From positions 1-64,000 of the forward strand of contig CANFHC010000005.1 in assembly GCA_947446575.1 (NCBI GenBank): DNA of 64,000 nucleotides, given 5' to 3'. The first letter of the stretch is position 1, and every line of letters starts with the position of its first letter. Both the position numbers and the translations under genes were made by a program. Source of the DNA: Bacteriovoracaceae bacterium. Its GTDB lineage: Bacteria; Bdellovibrionota; Bacteriovoracia; Bacteriovoracales; Bacteriovoracaceae. Shown piece by piece: positions 28,878 through 37,340 of the stretch. The notes beneath the pieces are model-generated. The model was not told the origin of the DNA and did no database searches. It saw only the letters and a list, made by a program, of their open reading frames with translations.

Positions 28878-28960
28878 AAAGAGTCGACTATCCACTCATT
28901 TGATTAATCCTTTTTCTAATGAGAAACTTGAAATGTGCAAATATTATTCTAGGATAAAAA

Positions 28961-30682
28961 TTGAGTTGGTTAAGACTGCATGTCTCAAATTTATGTAATT
29001 TTAAATGTCCAAATTGCCATGTTTTTGAACTTGGTGAAAACGATTTACCAAATCGAGTTATGTCGCAAGACATTTTTGATAAATCAATAGAAGTTTTTAT
29101 CGATTCTTTAAATCATCTTGCTCAAGAGAAAGTTACGATCTCTATTTACGGTGGAGAAACTTTAGCAAATAAAAAAGTCATAAAACAGGGCATCGAAAAG
29201 TTTGGAGCTAGCTATAGAGGAATAGAAATAACATGGGTGATAAATACAAATGGTAGTTTGTTAAAAGAGGAAGATGTCCATTTTTTCAAAGAACAAAATG
29301 TTGAAATACATATAAGTGTTGATGGAAAAGAAGAAGTTCATAATATTTCGAGACCTACCCATAAAGGAAAGGGTACTTTTCATATGGTTGAACCAGCTTT
29401 AAATTTAATAAAAATGCATAAAGTACCATCACAAATAAACTCTTACATGATGCCTTCAAATTATAACCACTTGAAAGATTTAGTCGATATTGCTGAGAAG
29501 TACAATATTTCAAAAATTTATCTCGATCAATTTTATAACTTAGATATGATCACTCACAAAGTAGGAATGGAAAAATACATGTCGGTTTATCTCTATGGAT
29601 TAAAAAAAGGAATTCTTATTAATGGTCCATGGAATAGAGTTATCAGAAATTATCAAAACAATGAGTCGAGAGAGTTTGTTTTAAGAAAATCATTGTCCCT
29701 AGATGTTAACATTGATGGCTCTTGCTATTTTCCCGTTTACAGTGAATCTAAAGCAATGGGTTTTCATATTGATTCATTCTCAAAGTTTATTAAACGGGGT
29801 GGATGGAATGAAATAACGGAAAAAACAATTACTAGAAACATTTCTAAATGCAACGAGTGTTCCATTCAAAATTATTGTAATGGTGTCGCTATTGAGCAAG
29901 TTCATTATCATATTGGTTTAGAGGCTGACACAAAAGTTAGTTGTGATTTTTTTCGTGATTGGTGCCAGTTTTTAATGAGGCCAGTTTATTTCAAGAGACA
30001 CGAACTTGTTGATTATGTTTCTATGATTGAGTTGAGTCTTGTTGAACCAATGATTAAAAAAATTAATGAGCATATTAATTTACTAGAAAAGAAGCTCTGG
30101 CCTCTTAATCACAAAGTCGTTGTAAATTTCCTTGAGCATCACGAAGAAATACTTATGGCAAGCAAGATGGAAAGTCTGCCTAATTGGACAACTGCAATTA
30201 CTAAAGATTCAACTCTATATTTAAGAGGGACTATCTTAACACCGGCAATAATTCATGAACTTAGTCATATTTTTCTTAACCAAGAGAATGTAAAAGCTCC
30301 CAAGTGGTTTCTTGAAGGTGTTTGCGAGTGGATACAAAATAAAAAGATAGATCCCAAATTACTTTCAAAATCTTTAAAAGAAAAAAATTTATTTTCTTTA
30401 ATCGAAAAAGCAGAGGGGAATGATATTGTTTTAATAGATCATGATGACCAAAAGCCTGGAAGAAACTCATTATATGTTCAAGCTCATGCATTTGTAGATT
30501 TTCTTGAAAAAATAATGGGAAAGGAGCTTTTAAAGTTAATGATATTGGAAACTTCTCAAGCTAGTTTAACCTCAGTCTTAGAATCTTTTACGGGCTTAAG
30601 TCTCATTGAGATGATAAATAATTTTTTAGAATCGAGTTATTTTATAACTAAAGTGAGCAGAGGTACTCTTGTCAAAGTTTAA
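28961..30682 (+). CDS. Radical SAM/SPASM protein fused to a gluzincin-type metallopeptidase domain
   Basis: 573 residues with a TTG start preceded by AGGA. The radical SAM motif CNFKCPNC (cysteines 12, 16, 19) is at the extreme N-terminus, followed by IYGGET and a WVINTNGSLL strand. A SPASM-like auxiliary cluster region appears at CNECSIQNYC. The C-terminal ~150 residues look like the Peptidase_MA_2 family: HELSH at 432-436, then WFLEGVCEW with candidate third-ligand glutamates 452 and 456, and YVQAHAFVDFLEK. Radical SAM/SPASM enzymes often modify ribosomal peptides, and a peptidase domain could remove the leader; that link is inference. It overlaps the next radical SAM gene by 14 nt and converges on the PqqD operon. 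Confidence 0.85.
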   Translation: MSWLRLHVSNLCNFKCPNCHVFELGENDLPNRVMSQDIFDKSIEVFIDSLNHLAQEKVTISIYGGETLANKKVIKQGIEKFGASYRGIEITWVINTNGSLLKEEDVHFFKEQNVEIHISVDGKEEVHNISRPTHKGKGTFHMVEPALNLIKMHKVPSQINSYMMPSNYNHLKDLVDIAEKYNISKIYLDQFYNLDMITHKVGMEKYMSVYLYGLKKGILINGPWNRVIRNYQNNESREFVLRKSLSLDVNIDGSCYFPVYSESKAMGFHIDSFSKFIKRGGWNEITEKTITRNISKCNECSIQNYCNGVAIEQVHYHIGLEADTKVSCDFFRDWCQFLMRPVYFKRHELVDYVSMIELSLVEPMIKKINEHINLLEKKLWPLNHKVVVNFLEHHEEILMASKMESLPNWTTAITKDSTLYLRGTILTPAIIHELSHIFLNQENVKAPKWFLEGVCEWIQNKKIDPKLLSKSLKEKNLFSLIEKAEGNDIVLIDHDDQKPGRNSLYVQAHAFVDFLEKIMGKELLKLMILETSQASLTSVLESFTGLSLIEMINNFLESSYFITKVSRGTLVKV

Positions 30683-32006
30683 ATTATATTTGCATGGTGA
30701 AACTGGAACAAGAATAGCTTTATATGATCCTTATATATCTCATTTGGTTTGGGCAGATACAAACGAAGATGTTATTTCCAGAGAGAATGGCGCTCAGGAA
30801 AAATGGGAAAAAGTTTTACCAACGTCTCCAACCAATCCAGCAGGGAAAAGTAAAAATTTAAAAAAAATAAAAATTCAAATGGGTTTTGCGTGTAATTACT
30901 CATGCACTTATTGCAGCCAGAATAATCTAAGATCTCCAGCAGAGGAAAGTTTAAAAGTAGCGATGGAAAAACTTCCAAATTTTTTAGCAAATATGCATAA
31001 ATGGTTTGATGGTGGAAGTAATGGAAGGGGCGAGGGGGTATTTCTTGAGTTTTGGGGGGGGGAGACTTTGCTTTATTGGCCCGCCATAACAGTTTTGGCA
31101 ACAAAACTTAGAGAGATTTATCCAGATATCCACTTGGCTTTATTCACCAATGGTTCACTCGTAAAAAAAGAAATGGTAGATTTTGCACTTTTGATGCGAA
31201 TACATTTTATTGTTTCTCATGATGGTCCAACTTTTACTGAAGATAGGGCAAAAGATCCTTTTGATATTCCGTCGCAAGCTGAAAATTTACATTACCTTTT
31301 TAAAGTTTTAAATCCAGAAAAACTTATTTCATTTAATGCAACAGTATCACCGAAAAATTATTCATTATTAGCGATCAGAAAATATATTGCAGAGAAGTTG
31401 GGAGTTGGAACTGAGAAATTGGTTGTCACTTACGATCTTGCTACACCTTATGATTTGCCAGGCTTAAACTACGTGACAAAAAAAGATAAACGCCGAGATT
31501 TAATCAACAACTTGTTTAAAGAAATGATTCAATTTTATCCATTTGATATGTCTCTGGGAATGACAGATGTCTTTATTCATGATTTTTTTGAATCATTAAA
31601 GTTTGGACGAACGGGAGAATTTGTTGGCCAGAAGTGCACAATGGATTTGCCAAGTTCATTGGCGCTAGATCTAGATGGGAATGTTTTAACGTGCCAAAAT
31701 GTTACGGCAAAAGGTGGACATAAAATTGGGCATATTGATTCTTATGATGAAGTAAAACTTACAACTGCTTATCACTGGAGCCAACGAAGTGAATGTACCA
31801 AATGTCCGGTAGTTCAAATCTGTAAGGGATCGTGTATGTTTCTTACTGATAATTTATGGCAAGCTGCCTGTGATCAACATTTTACTTGGGGGTTAGCTTA
31901 TTTAGCTTTGGCCCTATATCTTCAGACGGATAAAGTTTTAACTAAGATTGAGGGTGAGTTTATTCGCAACTCTAATGATACTGTAATTGATGTTTTATAT
32001 TCCTAA
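30669..32006 (+). CDS. Radical SAM/SPASM peptide-maturase-like protein
   Basis: 445 residues; TTG start with AGAGG upstream, inside the end of the previous gene. An N-terminal ~65-residue region precedes the cluster motif FACNYSCTYCSQ (cysteines 75, 79, 82), then FWGGETLLYW. The C-terminal SPASM domain has CTMD, CQNV and CTKCPVVQICKGSCMF plus a later cysteine. The layout matches anSME/sactipeptide-type maturases; the product bond cannot be read from sequence. The codons for the WGGE motif form a run of nine G residues. Its end overlaps the convergent oxygenase gene by 12 nt. Confidence 0.88.
   Translation: MSKFKLYLHGETGTRIALYDPYISHLVWADTNEDVISRENGAQEKWEKVLPTSPTNPAGKSKNLKKIKIQMGFACNYSCTYCSQNNLRSPAEESLKVAMEKLPNFLANMHKWFDGGSNGRGEGVFLEFWGGETLLYWPAITVLATKLREIYPDIHLALFTNGSLVKKEMVDFALLMRIHFIVSHDGPTFTEDRAKDPFDIPSQAENLHYLFKVLNPEKLISFNATVSPKNYSLLAIRKYIAEKLGVGTEKLVVTYDLATPYDLPGLNYVTKKDKRRDLINNLFKEMIQFYPFDMSLGMTDVFIHDFFESLKFGRTGEFVGQKCTMDLPSSLALDLDGNVLTCQNVTAKGGHKIGHIDSYDEVKLTTAYHWSQRSECTKCPVVQICKGSCMFLTDNLWQAACDQHFTWGLAYLALALYLQTDKVLTKIEGEFIRNSNDTVIDVLYS
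31054..31062 (+). repeat. G9 homopolymer inside the radical SAM gene
   Basis: Nine consecutive G residues encode the WGGE motif of the enzyme. Runs of this length are slippage-prone in other bacteria and would put the gene out of frame. Confidence 0.9.
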
Positions 32007-32591
32007 CTTTTGACTGACATCTGCAATCAAATGGTATCTATTTTTATCAGATAAATTTAAGGCCCTGTGAAGTTGATTTATCTCAATTAGATAAATCGAA
32101 CCATCAGCTTTTAAGTGATGTCTTTCGTGTTGATATTCAAAAAAGCAATTTTCATTTGTGACAATTGGTATGTGCAATCTGAATGCTCTTTGTCCCTTGA
32201 TGATTTCGCCATCCTGGTGCCAATAAGAAGTACTCTCTGGGTGCGGTTTCAAGAGAGCAATTCTGAGGCGAGTAAGCGAAAGTGTAGGAAAAGATTGTTT
32301 GATAGATATAAGCAGTTCTTCAATGTATTCATTATAAATAGGAGTAGGTTTATCGAACTTTGTCGTTGAAAAAAATTCTTTTAATTTATTTTTTTCATCT
32401 TCTGAAATATTGGAATCGTTGATTTTTTCACCCGTTTGCCAACCATCATTTATTTCGCCTGTTGAAGAGGTGATTGACCATCCTCCCCATGGGCCATTTT
32501 TCTTCATAAAAGGGGGATTAGTTTTTTGAACATAATCCAAATATGAAGTAAGTTTGGAAATATCAATAGTTAAATCTAGTTTAATAATCAT
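31995..32591 (-). CDS. Aspartyl/asparaginyl beta-hydroxylase-like iron oxygenase
   Basis: 198 residues. The facial triad is visible as SYWHQDGE (HxD) and a distal QLHRALN histidine, with a following arginine in NRYHLIAD that would hold 2-oxoglutarate. This is the arrangement of the Asp/Arg-hydroxylase cupin fold. A peptide or amino-acid side chain is the likely substrate. It is the last gene of the leftward peptide operon, directly abutting the preceding gene. Confidence 0.78.
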   Translation of the reverse strand: MIIKLDLTIDISKLTSYLDYVQKTNPPFMKKNGPWGGWSITSSTGEINDGWQTGEKINDSNISEDEKNKLKEFFSTTKFDKPTPIYNEYIEELLISIKQSFPTLSLTRLRIALLKPHPESTSYWHQDGEIIKGQRAFRLHIPIVTNENCFFEYQHERHHLKADGSIYLIEINQLHRALNLSDKNRYHLIADVSQKLGI

Positions 32592-33149
32592 TTATTTCAT
32601 CTTATAAAGTTTAATGCCATGTTGGAAAGAGAGAGCAAGTACTTTTTCCAAAGAAAGATTATCTTGAATAACCATTGTACTTGGAAATTTTGAAACTAGT
32701 TGCGCACCTAGCGATAAGAATATGTTAAGAACTACACACTCTAGATTGAGTTGAGGATTTGATTTTATTTCAATTTTCCAATCCACTAAATTGGACTTTT
32801 TAAAATAGGTGATAAAGTCAAGTTCTTGAATACCATTTTCTTGCAAATGATCCAAGATGGCTGCTTTTGAAGGACCATTTAAGTCTGCAACATAATAAAA
32901 GCAATTTTTAGAATTAAATCTTATTGATAATAAATGATCTAGCGAATCATGCGAGAAATCAATTAGGTAGATTAATTTATTCTTTTTTTGTTGGTGAATT
33001 GTATTCGTTGTGAATAATTCAAAATAATATTCATGTTTTTGAGAAAGAATTTTTTTTAAATCACCAATGTCATATTTTATTTTACGAACGTCAGTCGCAG
33101 TAAGCATATCAAGCTTTAGATTGAAGTTTTCCTTAATTAAAAACTTCAT
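32592..33149 (-). CDS. Unknown protein of the peptide operon
   Basis: 185 residues, mixed alpha/beta, no signal peptide or membrane segment and no recognised motif. It overlaps the upstream glycosyltransferase gene by 4 nt (ATGA) and abuts the next, so it is co-translated with modifying enzymes. Function not recognised. Confidence 0.75.
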   Translation of the reverse strand: MKFLIKENFNLKLDMLTATDVRKIKYDIGDLKKILSQKHEYYFELFTTNTIHQQKKNKLIYLIDFSHDSLDHLLSIRFNSKNCFYYVADLNGPSKAAILDHLQENGIQELDFITYFKKSNLVDWKIEIKSNPQLNLECVVLNIFLSLGAQLVSKFPSTMVIQDNLSLEKVLALSFQHGIKLYKMK

Positions 33150-34375
33150 ATCTTATTCTTCCAAAAAGATTGATAAAAGTGCTCATATAATTCTAGTGCA
33201 GGATAATTGTCATTTAACATAAGCAGTGAGAGTGAAATGAATTCTTCATGGAAACCATGAAAGGGCTCGATTGGTTCTACTAAAAATTTAGCATATTGAT
33301 TTGAGATGTTATCAAGAGAGTATTTCGTTTTCATTTTGCGAGAAGTAGATTTTGAAATGCGCTTGTTTATGATAGAGCTTGTTATTTTTTCTTGAATTTC
33401 CTTTTCATTTAAAATGAGGGTGCATTCGCTGTATTCAAGATCAACATGTTGAATCATTTTATCTTTTGCATTTTGATTCTGTAAATCTCGATACCCCCCC
33501 CAGTTTGTTAAAACTACAGGAACTCCAGAGCAAAGGGCCTCTATAGGTGAATAACCAAAATCTTCGTCATGGTAAATGCTTAAGCTGATGAAAAGGTCAC
33601 TTCCCGCGTAGGCCTTTTTTAAATGTTGATGATTGATCCGTGGAAAGATTTTCACATCATCATCATTTTTAATGGAAGATTGTAATAGTTGAAAATATTC
33701 TCCAGGTTTAAATTTTTTTTCGTAAAAAGTTGGCATTTCGAATTCATCAACATTTCCAAAAATAAATAACTTTAGGTTCACTGTTGATTCGAGCGTTTTT
33801 TTAAGATTATTAAAGGTATCTATTAGTAAAAGGATATTCTTTTGAGGTGATATTCTTCCAGTATAGATGAGAGCAAAGTCCTTTTTCACAAGCCCGTGAT
33901 TTTTACGAAATGTTGAACGAGAATTTTTTTTGATATTAAAGGTCTGTTGCTTAATGGGAAAAGGACACAGTTGGCAGTTGCTTTTCGAGATGAGACTTTT
34001 ACCAATCAATACTTGATAACATTCAGAAGCTGCAAAAAACAAAACTTTTTTTCCAATTAGGCAGTCGTTGAGCCTAACGTAAAACGAAGATTTTCTAACA
34101 TAGTCTCCAAAGATATAAAAAATGAGCGACGTTTTGACCTCGTTAGTTTTTTCAATGAGCAGTTTTAGGCTGGGATCTATCAACACCATGGGGTGAACAA
34201 TTATAATAAAATCTAAATTCTGGATGGAGCTTGGTGAAAGCAATATTCTACTAATATTCGAGATGGTAAGAAAAATATTTGGAATCTTTTTATAAGCAGC
34301 GATAATATTCTTTGTGATATGGGTAACACTATCTTGTTCGTTAAATGATGAAGTAACAATGACAACATTTTTCAT
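33146..34375 (-). CDS. GT4-family glycosyltransferase of the peptide operon
   Basis: 409 residues, GT-B fold. The donor-binding half shows LIYTGRISPQKNILLLIDTF and the EX7E-type segment HDEDFGYSPIEALCSGVPVVLTNWGGY. It shares this motif block with two glycosyltransferases of the rightward operon (34-41 kb), so the three form a local family. It could glycosylate a peptide, a lipid or a surface sugar; the context with PqqD and oxygenases makes a peptide possible. A run of eight G codes for the NWGGY part. Confidence 0.85.
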   Translation of the reverse strand: MKNVVIVTSSFNEQDSVTHITKNIIAAYKKIPNIFLTISNISRILLSPSSIQNLDFIIIVHPMVLIDPSLKLLIEKTNEVKTSLIFYIFGDYVRKSSFYVRLNDCLIGKKVLFFAASECYQVLIGKSLISKSNCQLCPFPIKQQTFNIKKNSRSTFRKNHGLVKKDFALIYTGRISPQKNILLLIDTFNNLKKTLESTVNLKLFIFGNVDEFEMPTFYEKKFKPGEYFQLLQSSIKNDDDVKIFPRINHQHLKKAYAGSDLFISLSIYHDEDFGYSPIEALCSGVPVVLTNWGGYRDLQNQNAKDKMIQHVDLEYSECTLILNEKEIQEKITSSIINKRISKSTSRKMKTKYSLDNISNQYAKFLVEPIEPFHGFHEEFISLSLLMLNDNYPALELYEHFYQSFWKNKI

Positions 34376-34376
34376 T

Positions 34377-35261
34377 TTACTTACTAATTAGAGGACTTAT
34401 GTGTCCTTCTTGAAACATGTCAAAGGGATGAACTTCACCGTAGAACTCATTAGAGTGCCATGAGTTCGATTCAGAATGATAATCAAACCAAGGAGAGACA
34501 CCACAAATAATGTTAATGCGATCTAGGTTTGAAATTTTCTTACAAAAAGGTCGATGGTACTTTTGTGTATCATAAACATAAGCTTTGCCCGGGACCAGTT
34601 CAATTTCTGAAATCTTTGCAACTGAGTCTACTTCGTCTAAAAATTGAATGACATAATTTTCACTAGATTGAACTGGGATATTTATTCTTAGATTTATAAA
34701 AATAGATTCATCTTGATGCCAAAGATATTTAATATTTGTACTTTCAATTTCGTTTGCCTTAATCACTGAAATCCGAGATCTAATAATAGTTCTCTCGAAT
34801 GAATTAAGTAGATTGTTAAGCAGACCTACCTCGCTTATTGGAGTCCGCTTATTGAAAGAATACGTGTCCGCATAAGAGTTTTTTTCAGCTTCTATATTTT
34901 CATAATCACTCGAGTTTCCAGCACTGTATTTACTGGATCCTAGGCTGCTTTGGTGTGGATCATTAGAAAGGCTGTCAATAGATTGAGGGTTCCAGGTGAG
35001 GGCCGTTGAAAGGTAACTTGTAAACTGAGACACCCGTCCTTTATAGTTAAAATAAAAAGATCCATATTGTTTTAAAGATTCTCTAACTTCATTAAGAAGT
35101 TCGTTGCAATCGAAATTTAAAGTGGCAGATAAATAATCTGGTTTAGAACTTGAGCCAAGATTCAAAATATGCGTTCTGATATCTGTAGAATTGAGAATGT
35201 ATTTTTCAACAGTGCAATTTTGAGGAACGTCGCTTAGCTTAATGATCCATTTTTTTTTCAT
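34377..35261 (-). CDS. 2-oxoglutarate/Fe(II)-dioxygenase-like protein
   Basis: 294 residues. The likely iron ligands are in LWHQDES (HxD) and KYHRPFCKK (distal histidine), with an arginine in LDRINIICG behind them. A region of about 120 residues precedes this core and has no recognised domain. Hydroxylation of a peptide residue is the most likely role in this operon, by inference. It sits between the PqqD-like gene and the glycosyltransferase. Confidence 0.72.
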   Translation of the reverse strand: MKKKWIIKLSDVPQNCTVEKYILNSTDIRTHILNLGSSSKPDYLSATLNFDCNELLNEVRESLKQYGSFYFNYKGRVSQFTSYLSTALTWNPQSIDSLSNDPHQSSLGSSKYSAGNSSDYENIEAEKNSYADTYSFNKRTPISEVGLLNNLLNSFERTIIRSRISVIKANEIESTNIKYLWHQDESIFINLRINIPVQSSENYVIQFLDEVDSVAKISEIELVPGKAYVYDTQKYHRPFCKKISNLDRINIICGVSPWFDYHSESNSWHSNEFYGEVHPFDMFQEGHISPLISK

Positions 35262-35276
35262 AATACTTATGAAAAG

Positions 35277-35585
35277 TTAATTATCTTTTGAAGGCAATTG
35301 GGGTTCTTCAAAAAAGATTAATAAGCGGTTTTTTTCCAAGTCTTCAATGAGATTAGAAATCTCATTTTCATACTCACCATTTTGAATTTTCTGTTCTGCT
35401 TCAAAAGAGGAGATGACTTCAGAAAGTTTATGTTCTCCAGTAAACTTCTTGCAAAGGATCGCAGCAAAGCCATCAATAGCAAAACCTTTATTTGTCGCCG
35501 TGTTGAAAAGAAAAAATTCTTCCCTGTTATTTGGACTATTAAAAAATTGAGCTGATATTTTTGGAAATAAATTGCCTTGTTTCAT
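35277..35585 (-). CDS. PqqD-like peptide recognition protein (RRE domain)
   Basis: 102 residues. The segment FNTATNKGFAIDGFAAILCKKFTGEHKLSEVI matches the PqqD pattern, a winged-helix-like domain that binds precursor leaders and presents them to radical SAM or other enzymes. The neighbouring 53-codon gene, 23 nt upstream, is the natural candidate for its ligand. This is the strongest single sign that the locus makes a modified peptide. Confidence 0.8.
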   Translation of the reverse strand: MKQGNLFPKISAQFFNSPNNREEFFLFNTATNKGFAIDGFAAILCKKFTGEHKLSEVISSFEAEQKIQNGEYENEISNLIEDLEKNRLLIFFEEPQLPSKDN

Positions 35586-35608
35586 AGACTACCTGAATTA
35601 AATTTAGC

Positions 35609-35770
35609 TCAGTAGCAAGCACCTGCACTAACTGGAGAAGAGGGAACGAGAAGACCAATGATTTGAATAGCAGTTAATGGCTTAAGAGAGCCAAAAGACG
35701 GCTTAGAGTCATTGTTAGTATTACTCTTTAAATCATCTTCATCTGAAGAATTGCCATTATTTTCACTCAT
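35609..35770 (-). CDS. Candidate precursor peptide, 53 residues
   Basis: A short gene directly ahead of the PqqD-like gene, with AGAGG about 10 nt before its ATG. The first ~23 residues are hydrophilic (MSENNGNSSDEDDLK...), rich in Ser, Asn and Asp. The rest is hydrophobic (SLKPLTAIQIIGLL) and ends VPSSPVSAGACY, with the only cysteine next to the last residue. A leader-plus-core layout is inferred from this split. There are Ser, Thr, Pro, Cys and Tyr residues that oxygenases, a glycosyltransferase or radical SAM enzymes could modify. No similar peptide is known to me. Confidence 0.68.
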   Translation of the reverse strand: MSENNGNSSDEDDLKSNTNNDSKPSFGSLKPLTAIQIIGLLVPSSPVSAGACY

Positions 35771-35930
35771 TCGCTCTAACCTCTAATATTTAATATAGTC
35801 CATATCAATACAAAAAACTATTTAAATTAAAAAATTTCGAAATAACAAGTACTTGCCTAGCCTGGCTTCATAAGGCTTCTACATAAGGGGTCCCTACTAA
35901 ATTGGCAATCCAACCAAGGAGCTAGAACCG

Positions 35931-35958
35931 TTACATTCTGAAAAAAAGACACCATAAT
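35931..35958 (+). promoter_or_regulatory. Possible promoter of the rightward GT4/radical SAM operon
   Basis: TTACAT, a 16-nt spacer and CATAAT, ending about 30 nt before the ATG. It lies in the 217-nt divergent region between the peptide operon and this operon. That region also holds a GC-richer block (about 35852-35930) with a small hairpin AGCCT / AGGCT. Confidence 0.4.
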
Positions 35959-35987
35959 ATACTCTCATAAAGAGAGTTGAGGTCATC

Positions 35988-37340
35988 ATGAAACTGCTTG
36001 TTATTAAAAGCGCGGTTGAGTCAAAGTGGGGTAGTTGTCGGGTTATTTCACCGAATCTCCATCAAGTTTATACAAAATTGGGAACTGATTATGATGTTAG
36101 TTGGTTTGAATTACCAGAAGACATTATGAAAGCAGAGCTCAAATATAACGTGTCTTGCATTGCTGCATTGGTTGACAAAATAGCTACGCTTAATCCAGAT
36201 CGTTTGGTTTTTGTCGATCACTTGCCGCCACCACCTTTGGTTTTGGCGTACCTCTCTATGCAAATTAATTTAAAAAAACTGCCTCCAATAATTTTCCATC
36301 TCTATGGTGATTTTACATATTTTTCAAAAGAGTGGCTTTATTTCAGCGAAGTAATGCAGGGTCATGAAGTAACTTTTATAACTGCTTCAGTGTCCCAACA
36401 AAAATTAGTCGAAGAGTTTTTGGTGGTAAAAAAAATAGAACCGATTTCAAATATCGAAAAACTTTGTTTTCCAGTAAATTCATCAGAATATTTTTTCAAT
36501 GTTGATGAACGAAATATCTTTAGAAAAGAAATGAAAATTTCTGAGAATGATTTTGTAATTTTATATTCTGGAAGAATTAGTTTACAAAAAAATGTGGATG
36601 TATTGTTGAGAGAGTTTTTAAAATTAAAGAGTACTTCTCGCAAAATTCACTTATGGGTTGTAGGTGCTTTTGACGATGTAGGGGCAGATTTTTTAGGATA
36701 TGAATCCTACCCTGGATATATGTTTTCAAAGTTTCAATCTCTTTTGGATGATGCAAATCCAGAGCAAAGGAGCAGGATTAATTTATTTGGTTTAAAGGAC
36801 AAAAATGAGTTAAGAAAAATAAAAGCAGGGGCTGATTTTTTTACGAGTTTTAGTCTCTACCATGATGAGGATTATGGTATGTCTCCAGCGGAGGCACTGG
36901 CCACTGGAATCAAATGTATCCTTACTGACTGGGGAGGCTATTCATCATTTGCCAACAAAGATAAATGGCAATGTGATTTACTTTCGGTTGAAATAGGTGA
37001 GTTTGGCCATGAGCTTGTTGTTGAGGATTTTCATAGCGTAATTAGTGAAGTTAGTAATGTAAAAGATGAGGAGTTGGATCGCCAAAAAAGAGCGTTGGCA
37101 TTTATGGATGAATTCTCCATTGATGCGAATGTTAAAAAATTAAAGGACATTTTAAGGAAATCACCAGAAAAGTTTGAAGGTTTTAATTGGAAGTTGGATC
37201 AATTTGCAAATGCCTTAAATCAGAATTGGTCAAAATCAAAGTTTAACAAATTTCTATCTCCCAAAATTCATAGTTATTATTTTACTATTTATAAAAATTA
37301 TATTTCAAAGCTTATTCAGGAAAATAGTCATGAAAATTAA
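35988..37340 (+). CDS. GT4-family glycosyltransferase, module copy 1
   Basis: 450 residues. GT-B glycosyltransferase with ILYSGRISLQKNVDVLLREF and YHDEDYGMSPAEALATG followed by LTDWGGYSSF. It resembles the glycosyltransferase at 40 kb along its whole length and the leftward one at 34 kb in the C-terminal half. Acceptor unknown. It overlaps the following gene of unknown function by 11 nt, a pairing that is repeated downstream. Confidence 0.85.
   Translation: MKLLVIKSAVESKWGSCRVISPNLHQVYTKLGTDYDVSWFELPEDIMKAELKYNVSCIAALVDKIATLNPDRLVFVDHLPPPPLVLAYLSMQINLKKLPPIIFHLYGDFTYFSKEWLYFSEVMQGHEVTFITASVSQQKLVEEFLVVKKIEPISNIEKLCFPVNSSEYFFNVDERNIFRKEMKISENDFVILYSGRISLQKNVDVLLREFLKLKSTSRKIHLWVVGAFDDVGADFLGYESYPGYMFSKFQSLLDDANPEQRSRINLFGLKDKNELRKIKAGADFFTSFSLYHDEDYGMSPAEALATGIKCILTDWGGYSSFANKDKWQCDLLSVEIGEFGHELVVEDFHSVISEVSNVKDEELDRQKRALAFMDEFSIDANVKKLKDILRKSPEKFEGFNWKLDQFANALNQNWSKSKFNKFLSPKIHSYYFTIYKNYISKLIQENSHEN

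Noticed and set aside
28878-28960. Terminator after hemW
   Set aside because: GAGT / ACTC gives only a 4-bp stem and there is no T-run directly behind it.
35852-35930. GC-richer block in the divergent region resembling a tRNA or attachment site
   Set aside because: No T-loop motif, no acceptor stem and no flanking repeats; stops in all frames. Only a small hairpin (AGCCT / AGGCT) is supported.
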